Shown: positions 54,506 to 61,925 of the stretch, in pieces | How positions within the stretch are numbered: position 1 is the first letter of the stretch | Layout: every line of letters starts with the position of its first letter | Source of the DNA: Desulfobacteraceae bacterium | GTDB taxonomy: Bacteria > Desulfobacterota > Desulfobacteria > Desulfobacterales > Desulfococcaceae | Length of the DNA: 64,000 nt | Assembly: GCA_011390755.1 (NCBI GenBank) | Contig: JAABRU010000005.1 | Span: 25,787 to 89,786 of the forward strand | Direction: 5' to 3' | Made by a program: the position numbers and the translations under genes | Notes under the pieces: model-generated | What the model was told of the DNA's origin: nothing | The model's database searches: none | What the model saw: only the letters and a program-made list of their open reading frames with translations

Positions 54506-54915
54506 TTTTTTATAAATGTCCTTATCATATCTTTGGCCTCTGCCACAGAAGCATAGGCGCGGGTTTCGATTTTTCCGCACCCGGAAATCATGGCCGATAA
54601 GGGGCGGTCGGGCCGGGGGCGGTGCAGACACAGGATGGGTTTATCCAAAGTGACGGCCCTGCCCAGTTCATAGCCCACGCCCAGAGAAGGGTGCGAAACT
54701 TCGGCTATCAGCAGATCGCATTCCCGCAGCCATTTCATGTCCCGATCATGGATATAAGGGTCATCGGGGCCGTCATCCCCTTTTTCTGTCAGTGCAGTAT
54801 CGCCCACATGTTCTGTAAGGACCTGCCCGAAAGATTTGAGGAAAAGGATCATTTCATGATATATTTCCGCATCTGCCCGGCCGCCCCGGATGGAACCGGC
54901 AAAATAGATTTTCAT
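54502..54915 (-). CDS. 2'-deoxynucleoside 5'-phosphate N-hydrolase-like (DNPH1/Rcl type)
   Basis: A 137-residue protein with the signature MKIYFAGSIRGGRADAEIYHEMILFLKSFG, the TEHVGD strand-loop and the SHPSLGVGYELGRAVTLDKPILCLHR core of the nucleoside 2-deoxyribosyltransferase/DNPH1 fold. The catalytic Glu (GYELGRA) and the D(H)RDMKWLRECDLLIAEVS segment are present. Such enzymes cleave the N-glycosidic bond of dNMPs, probably sanitising the deoxynucleotide pool. The start at 54915 has GGGAGA about eight bases upstream. Translation of the U32 gene is coupled through a 4-bp overlap. No signal peptide. Confidence 0.9.
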   Translation of the reverse strand: MKIYFAGSIRGGRADAEIYHEMILFLKSFGQVLTEHVGDTALTEKGDDGPDDPYIHDRDMKWLRECDLLIAEVSHPSLGVGYELGRAVTLDKPILCLHRPRPDRPLSAMISGCGKIETRAYASVAEAKDMIRTFIKK

Positions 54916-55548
54916 AATTTTTTCTCCCATTAATCCGAATTAAGGGTTAAATCCGGTGCTGTAAAATCAGCCGTTTATGAAGTCCGTTCCGGAAGTCTGA
55001 TTTTATAATACCCTGTTCTTACTTCATCCGGATTTTCTGACTCTTCATCGGCATCATTCGTATCCCGATACAAAAAGGCATCGGATTTTCGTATTGTGTC
55101 CCGGGATAATTGAAATAAACTCTCTCCCCGCTGATTAACGTCCTGATTCTGAAATGAATCACAGAATATCCGGAATCATCTGCAGAAGTCCTGCAGATAA
55201 GGTGTTTCAGTCAGAACAGGGCTCCAGCGATTTTCGGACAGAGTAAAAAAATTTTTCCGCATTTGCAAGGATTTTGCTTTTCAATTCACGCGCGGCTTTT
55301 CAACAATCTGTTGACAAAGTTTCACACGGTGATATTGGAAGGGGCATTTTATTTTTCTGTGCATTTGCAAAATACGCCGTGTCCTGCAATAATTGAAAGG
55401 ATGTATTATCGGTCTGACAGGCCTCTGATTCTGAAACGGATTGCAAAATTACCGGAATCATGTATTAAAAACCGGCGGATAAGGTTTTTCAGTCAGAGCA
55501 GGACACCACTTAAAAATACATTTCCCAAATAATTCAGGAGAAATCATA
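54916..55548. other. Gene-free region with an imperfect direct repeat
   Basis: No convincing gene. Two diverged copies of a ~85-bp block occur at 55145-55230 (GATTCTGAAATGAATCACAG...GTGTTTCAGTCAGAACAGG) and 55427-55510 (GATTCTGAAACGGATTGC...TTTTTCAGTCAGAGCAGG). A half TTTCGGACAGAGT element lies at 55231-55246. The 270-base plus-strand frame starting at 55263 spans both repeats but has no ribosome-binding site or recognisable fold. Confidence 0.65.
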
Positions 55549-55914
55549 ATGGAAGAAAAAGTTGTCAAACGTATCAAACTGGAAAACGGACTGGAACTGA
55601 AAATCTGTGATGAATCCCGAAAAATCATCGGAGACAGATGCCTGGTAAAATGTGCGGCTCTCATTGATATTCCCACCGGCTGTATCCCCAAAGACCAGCC
55701 CGAAACCGGGGATATTCATGCCCTTCTCGGAGATTCTGTAAGATTTGAGTTGAGAAGGGAACGCAATTTTATCAGCGAAGAGGAAAAAGAGGAGGTTTTT
55801 GCCGCGTTATGTGATTTTTTTCTGGATACATCCCTGTCCTATCTTTCCCATCCGGAATTTGCGGAAAAATATGTATGGAAAAAATACAGGGAGGCAGTGA
55901 AAAACCGGAGATAG
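55549..55914 (+). CDS. Conserved hypothetical protein
   Basis: A 121-residue cytoplasmic protein. The N-terminal half is beta-rich (KVVKRIKLENGLELKICDESRKIIGDRCLVKCAALIDI), the second half helical (SEEEKEEVFAALCDFFLDTSLSYLSHPEFAEKYVWKKYREAV). It contains paired Cys and has no signal peptide. AGGAG is well placed before the ATG. No family name recognised. The divergent copy content upstream is repeat-derived, and the gene stands alone. Confidence 0.65.
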   Translation: MEEKVVKRIKLENGLELKICDESRKIIGDRCLVKCAALIDIPTGCIPKDQPETGDIHALLGDSVRFELRRERNFISEEEKEEVFAALCDFFLDTSLSYLSHPEFAEKYVWKKYREAVKNRR

Positions 55915-56062
55915 TCCGGATTTTAATATCTATGAAATTTGTTAAGAAACAGGGCAGAAATTTTTTTTCTCTTGCTTTTTTCTGTCTGATTATTTAGATT
56001 CCGGATCATGACAGGAAAAAATCTTCTGACTTCGGAGTATTATTTTGAAGGATAAAAAAGAT

Positions 56063-56644
56063 ATGAAAAAAATAATATATTCGGGGTGTACCTGCCTGAT
56101 CCTTCTGCTTTTTCTGCTGATTTCGCCGGTTCATGCCAATATTTATATGTATGTGGATGAAAACGGTGTTATGCATTTTACCAATGTGCCCACATCCGCC
56201 CGTTACAAACTCTATATGCGCGGCCAGAGAAGTCTGGGTTCTTTTTACAGCAGTGATAAATATGATCATTATATTTCCCTGGCAGCCCGCGCATACAATG
56301 TATCTTTTCCGCTGGTGAAGGCCGTCATCAAAGTCGAATCCAATTTCAATCCCAGAGCTGTTTCTCCCAAAGGTGCCCAGGGTCTGATGCAGATTATGCC
56401 GGGAACCGCCAAAGTTCTGAAAGTATATGATCCTTTTGATCCCCGGGAAAATATCATGGGCGGGACCCGTTATCTGCGGATGCTTCTGGACCGTTTTGAC
56501 GGTAAACTGCCCCTGGCCCTGGCCGGTTACAATGCCGGACCTTTGAAGGTGGAACGGTATAAAGGGATTCCGCCTTACAAAGAAACACAGAATTATGTGA
56601 AAAAGGTACTCCGGTATTACCGTCACATGAAAAGCAAATCCTGA
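56063..56644 (+). CDS. Lytic transglycosylase (SLT) with DUF4124
   Basis: A 193-residue exported murein hydrolase. Signal peptide at about 1-25 (IIYSGCTCLILLLFLLISPVHA); the TCLILLLF region follows a basic KK start. Short DUF4124-like segment (NIYMYVDENGVMHFTNVPTSARY, about 26-50). SLT domain from about 75: catalytic Glu in VKAVIKVESNFNPRAVSPKGA, the GLMQIMPGTA motif, GGTRYLRMLLDRF and LALAGYNAGP. It cleaves the MurNAc-GlcNAc bond to a 1,6-anhydro product. The ATG at 56063 is used, with AAGGA upstream; an upstream TTG is possible. It stands alone on the plus strand. Confidence 0.93.
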   Translation: MKKIIYSGCTCLILLLFLLISPVHANIYMYVDENGVMHFTNVPTSARYKLYMRGQRSLGSFYSSDKYDHYISLAARAYNVSFPLVKAVIKVESNFNPRAVSPKGAQGLMQIMPGTAKVLKVYDPFDPRENIMGGTRYLRMLLDRFDGKLPLALAGYNAGPLKVERYKGIPPYKETQNYVKKVLRYYRHMKSKS

Positions 56645-57039
56645 CAGTTTCTGATAAACCGCATATTTTATACGGGACGCTGAACGTCCCCCGGCCGTTC
56701 CCACGCTCCGCCTCAATGGCATTAAGTTAGGCACTCAGCAAAAAATAACTGCTCCGTTTCATCTGAATAACAGACGGAATGCACAGTTTTGTTTATCCCC
56801 CGGATATTTTCGGAGGATGTATTTCCTGCCGGGTCCCTTAAGCCAAAAATTCCCCTCCCCCCCGGTGGGAGGGGGTAGGGGAGGGGGAAGATAACAGTCT
56901 GTAATCAAATGCTGTTTTCACCCTCCCCTGCCCCTCCCTCAGGGGAGGGGAGTCTTAACTTAATGGCATTGAGGCAGAGACTGGGAACGGGTTGAAACTG
57001 TTACATGCTGTAATAATTCAGCATTTTCATATAAAATCT
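56645..57039. other. Gene-free region: large nested inverted repeat
   Basis: The arm CCTCAATGGCATTAAGTTA (56711-56729) pairs with 56956-56974 with one mismatch. Inside lie CCCCTCCCCCCCGGTGGGAGGGG (about 56855-56880) and CCCTCCCCTGCCCCTCCCTCAGGGGAGGGG (about 56921-56950), themselves palindromic. It is a composite of dispersed hairpin sequences and holds no gene. Confidence 0.75.
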
Positions 57040-57825
57040 TTATTCCAGACTGAGTATCAGCAAAGTGTATGTCAGCACTCCCCCCAGAAATGCCCCGAAA
57101 CTTCCGGGATGATGTTCGGGAAGTTCATCTTTGATGGCATTGATAATGACCGCACCTGATAAAAAAGCATACCAGAGTGCGAAGTTGTTTTCTGTGCTTT
57201 CTGTCAGAATCCCCGTAATCCATCCGCAATAGGTAAAAATAACCAGAATCCAGCGGACTCTTCCGTCGTAATATTCAGCGTATCTGTGCCGGAGACCGTG
57301 ATCGATTCCCACAAAATGCAGTGTCATCGCAAAACTTGTTAATAATACGGAGAGCAGATAATTTGAATTGGTATTTTCGCTGATAAGATAGGCCGCCAGA
57401 AAAGCATATGCCCCAAACATAAAAACCGGTACATAGGCGGCCAGAAATGTCCGGATACCCAATTGAAAACTGTGGCATTCTTTGGAAGAGGAAAGGCATC
57501 TTTCCGACAGGAAATTGGTTCCGTAATACAGAATAAATCCGATCATGGCCACCAGATAGGCATGGTGTTCCAAAAAACCGTATATTCCCATACTTCCGGT
57601 CTGCATCAGTTTTTCATTCATCTTTGCCAGTTTGGGAAAAGTAACGGTAAAAACATAGGCAATGGCAATTCCGCCGGAAAAAGAAAAATAGCGGCTGTGG
57701 GGATGTTTTTCCAGAAAATGCAGCCTGCCGATAAAAAAATGTATGAAAGATAAAATACTTACCGCAAGGAAAGAATACAGTATTTCCATAGAATACAGTA
57801 TTTCCACAGAATCCATTATTTCCAT
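57040..57825 (-). CDS. Multi-pass integral membrane protein
   Basis: A 261-residue protein with about eight hydrophobic helices (for example FLAVSILSFIHFFIGRL, GGIAIAYVFTVTF, AYLVAMIGFILYYGT, AYVPVFMFGAYAFLAAYLI, FAMTLHFVGIDHG, FLSGAVIINAI and LGGVLTYTLLILS). Several His residues sit in helix-breaking positions (LEHHAYL, HFVGIDHGLRHR, ELPEHHPGS), resembling ZIP-type metal transporters, but the match is too weak to call. The N-terminus repeats MEILYS, from a small internal duplication (ATAGAATACAGTATTTCCA). It is divergent from the next gene (57945). The start is fixed only by length and an AAAGG site. Confidence 0.7.
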   Translation of the reverse strand: MEIMDSVEILYSMEILYSFLAVSILSFIHFFIGRLHFLEKHPHSRYFSFSGGIAIAYVFTVTFPKLAKMNEKLMQTGSMGIYGFLEHHAYLVAMIGFILYYGTNFLSERCLSSSKECHSFQLGIRTFLAAYVPVFMFGAYAFLAAYLISENTNSNYLLSVLLTSFAMTLHFVGIDHGLRHRYAEYYDGRVRWILVIFTYCGWITGILTESTENNFALWYAFLSGAVIINAIKDELPEHHPGSFGAFLGGVLTYTLLILSLE

Positions 57826-57944
57826 TTATCCGCCTTTCTGTATTTTTTTCTGTAAACCTTTTCTGTCTTCTGCCGTCAAAAGAGGCAAAGAGGAAATCGG
57901 AAGAATAAGGTAAACGGATTATAAAACATAAAGGAGGTATTGCA

Positions 57945-58322
57945 ATGAATACAAAAAAAATGATAATCGGACTGACAGCCGGAATGGTTCTGACATTTTC
58001 TGCATCCGCATGGGCGGGGGATCGTTTTGACCAAAAGCAGAACCGGCAGGCAGACAGAATTTATGAAGGTGTCAGAAGCGGAAAGATTACACCGCGGGAA
58101 TATAACCGCCTGATTGAGGAGCAGTGGCGGATTGAAAAACGCAGAGAAAGGGCTTTGAAAGACGGGCATCTGACCCGGCATGAAAAAAAACAGCTGAACC
58201 GGATGCAGAGCAGAGCCGTCAAAAACATTCAGCGGGCCAGGAATAATGCCTACCAGAATAAGAAGAAGACATATACTCAAAACCGCAGACCCGACCCGGC
58301 ACCTTACTGCCGCCGCTATTAA
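57945..58322 (+). CDS. Small periplasmic basic protein
   Basis: A 125-residue exported protein: signal peptide MNTKKMIIGLTAGMVLTFSASAWA (cleavage after about residue 24), then a very basic helical mature domain (RFDQKQNRQADRIYEGVRSGKITPREYNRLIEEQWRIEKRRERALKDG). AAGGAGG precedes the ATG. A hairpin follows, separating it from the sigma-factor operon on the same strand. It may be an ECF-regulated envelope protein; that is inferred from position only. Confidence 0.8.
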   Translation: MNTKKMIIGLTAGMVLTFSASAWAGDRFDQKQNRQADRIYEGVRSGKITPREYNRLIEEQWRIEKRRERALKDGHLTRHEKKQLNRMQSRAVKNIQRARNNAYQNKKKTYTQNRRPDPAPYCRRY

Positions 58323-58337
58323 GGGGCAGTAATTCAT

Positions 58338-58398
58338 CTCCCTGCGCTCTGCCTGCGGCATCGCGGATCGAAGATTTTTCAGGCAGATCCGCAGGGAG
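58338..58398. repeat. Hairpin upstream of the sigma-factor operon
   Basis: CTCCCTGCGCTCTGCCTG at 58338-58355 pairs with CAGGCAGATCCGCAGGGAG at 58380-58398 with a small bulge. It sits 12 bases before the ATG of the ECF sigma gene. No T-run follows, so it is more likely an RNA-processing or pausing structure than an efficient terminator. Confidence 0.6.
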
Positions 58399-58409
58399 AA
58401 TAAAAGGAC

Positions 58410-59090
58410 ATGAGCATGATGCGCACATTGCTTCCGGAGACGGGGATAAAAAGCTCAGAAAAAAGGACGGACAGCGTGAATGCGGAAAAGGATGAGATAT
58501 CAGATGAGGAACTGCTGGCAGGTTTTGGAAAGGGAGATGAGGCCGCTGCAGACCGGCTGATCCGCCGATACCGGGACAGAGCCTATGCCGTTGCCTGGTC
58601 CATGTGTGACAGGGATGCGGAAGAGGCCAAAGAGGCCGTGCAGGATGCTTTTGTGAAAACTTTGAAAAATATTTCCAAATTCCGCGGGCAGTCTTCTTTT
58701 TATACCTGGTTTTACCGGATTCTGGTCAACACCTGCCTGGACAGGAGAAGAAAACAGCGTTTACGCAGAAAATTTTTTATTTTCCGCAGCCCGGAAAAAA
58801 GGGAGGAAGGGGAAGAGAATATTGCGGAAGAACAGGCAGATATGTCTCCGGCTTCCAATCCCCTGGCGGTACTCAGCGGAAATGAATTCGGAAAAGAGGT
58901 GCACAGGGCACTGGAATCCCTGTCGGAAAAACAGCGTACCGTGTTTCAGTTAAAAGTATTTCACGGAATGTCCATTGCGGAAATCGCAGAAGTACTGCAT
59001 ACCGCGCAGGGAACCGTAAAATCCCATCTTTTCCGGGCAACGCAGTATTTAAGAGAAAATCTGAAAGAATGGCAGGATATGAAGATATGA
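58410..59090 (+). CDS. ECF-type sigma-70 factor
   Basis: A 226-residue ECF (group IV) sigma factor. Region 2 (about 42-112) has ADRLIRRYRDRAYAVAWSMC and QDAFVKTLKNISKFRGQSSFYTWFYRILVNTCLDRRRK. After a linker (about 120-160) region 4 (about 163-216) has the HTH HRALESLSEKQRTVFQLKVFHGMSIAEIAEVLHTAQGTVKSHL. It directs RNA polymerase to extracytoplasmic-stress promoters. An anti-sigma gene follows 10 bp downstream. A second in-frame ATG at 58416 has a better-spaced AAGGA, so the real start may be six bases later. Confidence 0.93.
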   Translation: MSMMRTLLPETGIKSSEKRTDSVNAEKDEISDEELLAGFGKGDEAAADRLIRRYRDRAYAVAWSMCDRDAEEAKEAVQDAFVKTLKNISKFRGQSSFYTWFYRILVNTCLDRRRKQRLRRKFFIFRSPEKREEGEENIAEEQADMSPASNPLAVLSGNEFGKEVHRALESLSEKQRTVFQLKVFHGMSIAEIAEVLHTAQGTVKSHLFRATQYLRENLKEWQDMKI

Positions 59091-59100
59091 AGGAGAAAAC

Positions 59101-59637
59101 ATGAAAACATGCGCGGAATATAAAGAGCAGATATGGCTGAGCGTATATGGTGAATCAGAGCCGGATGCGCATATCCGTCAGTGCCCGGAATGTCTGCGGG
59201 AAATGTCGGAACTGTCCGCTATGATCCGGAAAGTACGGGATACTGTCCCTGCACCGGAGCTTGGGGGATGGGAAAAAGAAAATCTCAGCCGCTCTGTTCT
59301 GCTGACCCTGAAAGAGGAAAAAACAGGATGGCGGAAACTGCCCGCATTTTTCCGGATGCCTTCGGCTGTGCTTACGGCATCTCTGCTTCTGCTTTTCTCC
59401 GGATGGTTTGTTTTAAACACGCAGAAAACAGAGACCGTGAAAACAGCGTCCGTGTCGAAAAGCGAAGAAATTCAGATTATTGAAAATTATGAATTAATCA
59501 GCAATCTGGATATGCTGGAGGAAATGGAGTATGTGGAAAAAGTGGTGGAAACCGTGGATCGTAAAAAATACGGTGGAGTATCCATCAAAAGAATTTTACC
59601 TGTCCGAAAGGCGGATTATCATGAAAAACAGGTCTGA
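59101..59637 (+). CDS. Zinc-finger anti-sigma factor (RseA/zf-HC2 type)
   Basis: A 178-residue single-pass protein. The N-terminal cytoplasmic zinc-binding segment has C4 and the HXXXCXXC motif H24/C28/C31 (IRQCPEC), the mark of ZAS-type anti-sigmas. A TM helix follows at about residues 88-105 (AVLTASLLLLFSGWFVL) and a periplasmic tail rich in Glu. It should bind and sequester the ECF factor encoded 10 bp upstream and release it on an envelope signal. Its 3' end overlaps the next gene by 17 bp. No protease-site features are obvious. Confidence 0.9.
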   Translation: MKTCAEYKEQIWLSVYGESEPDAHIRQCPECLREMSELSAMIRKVRDTVPAPELGGWEKENLSRSVLLTLKEEKTGWRKLPAFFRMPSAVLTASLLLLFSGWFVLNTQKTETVKTASVSKSEEIQIIENYELISNLDMLEEMEYVEKVVETVDRKKYGGVSIKRILPVRKADYHEKQV

Positions 59638-60061
59638 CAGCTTTCATATGACAATGAAAAACGCTTTGATTCCGCTTTTTTTCCTGCTGCTGTGTTCTGC
59701 CTTCCCCCCGGGTGCTTCCGCCGGGCCGGCGGGTGATATTTCCATTGCCGGATGGCTGGCCTTTCAGCATCCGGAAATGCGCACAGAGGATTATGAAAAA
59801 CTTTCCCCCGCTGAAAAAGCCCGACTGAAAAAAAAGCTGGAAGAGTGGCAGTCTCTCCCTCCGGAAAAACAGGCGGAAATACGGCAGAAAATGAAACGTC
59901 TGAAAAAAATGCCGCCCGAAGCCCGTCAGCTCTACCAGCGGCGTTTCCGTCAGTGGCAGCGTCTTTCCCCGGCAGAACAGCAGCAGACACTCCGGCAGCT
60001 GGAAAACTGGGACAGCCTTTCCCCGGAAGAACGGCAGCGGGTGCGGCAGCGGTTTCGCTAA
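59621..60061 (+). CDS. DUF3106 periplasmic protein
   Basis: A 146-residue exported protein: signal peptide (TMKNALIPLFFLLLCSAFPPGASA), then repeated helical units with the DUF3106 pattern (LSPAEKARLKKKLEEWQSLPPEKQAEIRQK, LSPAEQQQTLRQLENWDSLSPEERQRVRQ). Third gene of the sigma/anti-sigma operon, overlapping the anti-sigma stop. In other Proteobacteria DUF3106 genes commonly accompany this pair and appear to be periplasmic partners, possibly signal-sensing. ATG 59621 has AAAGGCGG just upstream. Confidence 0.85.
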   Translation: MKNRSDSFHMTMKNALIPLFFLLLCSAFPPGASAGPAGDISIAGWLAFQHPEMRTEDYEKLSPAEKARLKKKLEEWQSLPPEKQAEIRQKMKRLKKMPPEARQLYQRRFRQWQRLSPAEQQQTLRQLENWDSLSPEERQRVRQRFR

Positions 60062-60078
60062 TGCACTGCCGGGTTTTG

Positions 60079-60197
60079 AATGACGGTTGATAATACACCT
60101 GCAGGGGGGCCTACTGTATACGCTCCGAAGCAGCTCATGACGGGCGTATGCAATACCGCCCCTGCGGTTTAGGCAGATGTTCCGGATAACCGTCATT
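60079..60197. repeat. AATGACGGTT nested hairpin (relative of 52551 element)
   Basis: AATGACGGTT (60079-60088) pairs perfectly with 60188-60197; inside, CCTGCAGGGGGG...CGCCCCTGCGG forms a second stem. Adjacent GGGTTTTGAATGACGG text matches the right-hand end of the 52551-52687 element, here immediately after the DUF3106 stop. It looks like the same family at the ends of two operons. Confidence 0.75.
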
Positions 60198-60316
60198 TTT
60201 ACCCCGGTATCGGTTTTCCTTCCCTCAAAGTCTTCACGGTTTCAGCAGATGCTCCGGATAACCGTTATTTTCACCCTGACGATACACTGATTGGAATGCC
60301 AAATAAATTTTTTACC

Positions 60317-60496
60317 CTTTTAAACCTAAATTGAGCGGTTTTTTTCAGATAAACCGGCTGAATGTCCGGTAAGCGGAACTTTGCCTGTTTTACGCTTTTC
60401 ACCCGGCGGGTGAAGAGCCGGAAACTGCTGAGCCCCTGATATTTCCGGCCGGAAATCATTTTCAGGTCTGAGAACCGCTCAATTTAGGTTAAAAAG
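60317..60496. mobile_element. 180-bp element with 24-bp terminal inverted repeats
   Basis: AACCTAAATTGAGCGGTT at 60323-60340 pairs perfectly with 60473-60490, and pairing extends outward to 60317 and 60496 with one mismatch, so arms are about 24 bp. The 132-base interior has no open frame and contains shorter stems (GGCCGGAAATC around 60446). Size, terminal inverted repeats and lack of a gene fit a MITE-type element; flanking target duplications were not clear. Confidence 0.75.
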
Positions 60497-60606
60497 TCCG
60501 GATCGGGGAGTCCGAACTGAAAGTTTGGAAGTCTGCCAGACTTCCAGTTTGGCACTCCTCCGCAGCTTTTCTGAATATACAGAAATATATTTGACAGCCC
60601 ACTAAT

Positions 60607-60706
60607 GCTCTGTCAACTTTGATTTTACGAGTTGAAGTGTACAGAAAAACCGGATTTTTTGAAAAAATCCGGTTTTTGCAACTCACAAAAGCAAGATTGA
60701 CAGAGT
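60607..60706. mobile_element. 100-bp MITE-like element with ACTAAT flanks
   Basis: Begins GCTCTGTCAACTTTGATTTTAC and ends TTGACAGAGT, with terminal arms GCTCTGTCAA/TTGACAGAGT (9 of 10 pairs) and an inner CCGGATTTTTT/AAAAAATCCGG stem. It is flanked on both sides by the direct repeat ACTAAT (60601-60606 and 60707-60712), as expected for a target-site duplication. The left half matches E1 at 13064-13164. Confidence 0.75.
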
Positions 60707-60714
60707 ACTAATCT

Positions 60715-60857
60715 CAGTAGATCGAAAAGTTTCCGGATGAGTGCAGAAACTGTATTTCTGCATGGGGCAACCGGGAGATGCGGCGGTGAAAAAATACAGT
60801 TTCCGAACTCCGGGACAGTCGTAAAACCGTATCCGGGGGAAACTTTCCGATCTGCTG
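60715..60857. repeat. CAGTAGATCGAAAAGTTTCC inverted repeat element
   Basis: CAGTAGATCGAAAAGTTTCCGGA (60715-60737) pairs imperfectly with TCCGGGGGAAACTTTCCGATCTGCTG (60832-60857). Between them GCAGAAACTGTATTTC/AAATACAGTTTCCG forms an inner stem. A half copy (CAGTAGATCGGAAAGTTTCC) lies at about 12813-12835. Confidence 0.7.
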
Positions 60858-60921
60858 AATCTGTCTTGCCCGCCCAACCCGAGTGATTATACGGCCTGTG
60901 TAAAAAAAAATCTTTGCACCG

Positions 60922-60961
60922 GTTTGCAATTTGTGTTAATTATTATAAACAGATTGTAAAC
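60922..60961 (+). promoter_or_regulatory. Putative operator/promoter of the LexA/CI-like repressor
   Basis: GTTTGCAAT at 60922-60930 and ATTGTAAAC at 60953-60961 are inverted repeats with one mismatch, 22 bases apart, 16 bases before ATG 60978. The spacer is AT-rich (TTAATTATTATAAAC), suited to a -10 element. This arrangement is typical of an autoregulated repressor operator, but no binding data support it. Confidence 0.5.
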
Positions 60962-60977
60962 TGAATAAGGAGGGCGT

Positions 60978-61616
60978 ATGAGCACATCTGCATTTGATCT
61001 CTTTCTCACAAGAGTTTTTGAGGCAACCGGTATCCGTTCCCAGAATGAACTGGCCCTGTTTCTCAAAGTGAACCGTTCGGCCATTACCCAGGCCAAAAAA
61101 AAGGATGCTGTACCGGAAAACTGGATTTTTAAATTATCCCGTTCCTTTGGCCTGAATCCGGACTGGCTGGAAAAGGGGCGTGGGCAGCAGCAGGCAGCGG
61201 GAGCGGGTTTTCTCAGTGTTCCCAAAGTAAAAGCCCGTCTTTCCGCAGGCGGCGGTTCTTTTCAGGTGGATCAGGAAATTGAGCATTATTATTCCTTTCA
61301 CCGGAAATGGCTGCGGAAAAAAGGGGAGCCGGACCGGATGATGCTTATGGATATTACAGGCAACAGCATGGAACCCGAACTGCGGGACGGGGACACGGTG
61401 CTGGTGGACGGTTCTCAGACAGAGATTCTTGCCGGTGCGGTTTATGCCCTCGGCATTGAAGATGTCATTATGATAAAACGGGTGGAAAAACACCCGAAAA
61501 AACTTGTACTGCTCAGTGATAACAGACACTATGCTCCCATATATCTGCAGGGAGATGAAATCGCGGGCATCCGGGTCATCGGAAAGGTGATCTGGGTGTG
61601 CCGGGAATACCGTTAG
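60978..61616 (+). CDS. LexA/CI-like repressor with S24 peptidase domain
   Basis: A 212-residue repressor. HTH domain at about residues 5-60 (VFEATGIRSQNELALFLKVNRSAITQAKKK). A linker with AAGAG near 73-77 may be the self-cleavage site. S24 peptidase domain from about 100: nucleophile S130 in ITGNSMEPEL and general base K167 (VIMIKRV), with the GDTVLVDG strand. It would self-cleave on activated RecA or an analogous signal and control lysogeny/SOS-like genes. AAGGAGG precedes the ATG. A putative operator lies just upstream. No prophage gene cluster is visible downstream, so the target genes are unknown. Confidence 0.9.
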   Translation: MSTSAFDLFLTRVFEATGIRSQNELALFLKVNRSAITQAKKKDAVPENWIFKLSRSFGLNPDWLEKGRGQQQAAGAGFLSVPKVKARLSAGGGSFQVDQEIEHYYSFHRKWLRKKGEPDRMMLMDITGNSMEPELRDGDTVLVDGSQTEILAGAVYALGIEDVIMIKRVEKHPKKLVLLSDNRHYAPIYLQGDEIAGIRVIGKVIWVCREYR

Positions 61617-61652
61617 TATACAGGCAAATCAGAATTCAGCAGCAGGTCGGGC

Positions 61653-61674
61653 AGATCGGAAGAGCGTCGTGTAG
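61653..61674 (+). other. Illumina-adapter-identical 22-mer (likely artefact)
   Basis: Bases 61653-61674 begin AGATCGGAAGAGC and continue through CGTCGTGTAG, identical over 22 bases to the read-through end of the TruSeq universal adapter, after which the match ends. A natural occurrence is extremely unlikely. It lies in non-coding DNA and probably marks untrimmed adapter in the reads that built this joint. Confidence 0.9.
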
Positions 61675-61714
61675 AATCTTACAGTTTGTCGGTTTTTTTC
61701 CGAATTGCTTCAGT

Positions 61715-61925
61715 GTGTCAAACTGCAAGTTTGACACTCCCCGGTCAAACTGTAAGTTTGACACTCCCCGGGGTTTAAGGCGGGACTCCCCTCCCGCAGG
61801 GGCAATACTGCAGCCTTAAGAAAAACCGGAGTGCTGAACTTACAGTTTAGCACGTCTTTTTCTGAATAATTTCAGCCTGCCAGACTGTAAGATTCGGCAC
61901 TCCCCGGTCAAACTGCAAGTTTGAC
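61715..61925. repeat. Cluster of GTCAAACT(G/T)(C/T)AAGTTTGAC hairpins
   Basis: Perfect short stems at 61715-61737 (GTGTCAAACT/AGTTTGACAC), 61744-61762 (GTCAAACT/AGTTTGAC) and 61907-61925 (same stem), with a variant GTGCTGAACT/AGTTTAGCAC at 61831-61853. Each is followed by ACTCC(CC)GG text. Relatives occur at 34102 and about 60515. Confidence 0.85.

Larger units (their letters stand above)
60062..60977. other. 916-base gene-free region of stacked inverted repeats
   Basis: No convincing gene. It contains at least four separate inverted-repeat elements described individually (60079, 60317, 60607, 60715) and, near the next gene, an operator-like palindrome and an AT-rich promoter. Between 60505 and 60575 lie GTTTGGAAGTCTGCC/CCAGTTTGGCACTCC hairpin texts of the family also found at 34102 and 61715-61925. 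No T-run terminator was identified for the upstream operon, although the 60079 hairpin could act as one. Confidence 0.8.

Noticed and set aside
55263..55532. Plus-strand 89-codon gene
   Set aside because: It spans both halves of a diverged direct repeat, lacks a ribosome-binding site and shows no protein-like pattern.
61653..61674. Natural regulatory site or integration site
   Set aside because: The 22-base identity with a sequencing adapter explains it far better than biology.
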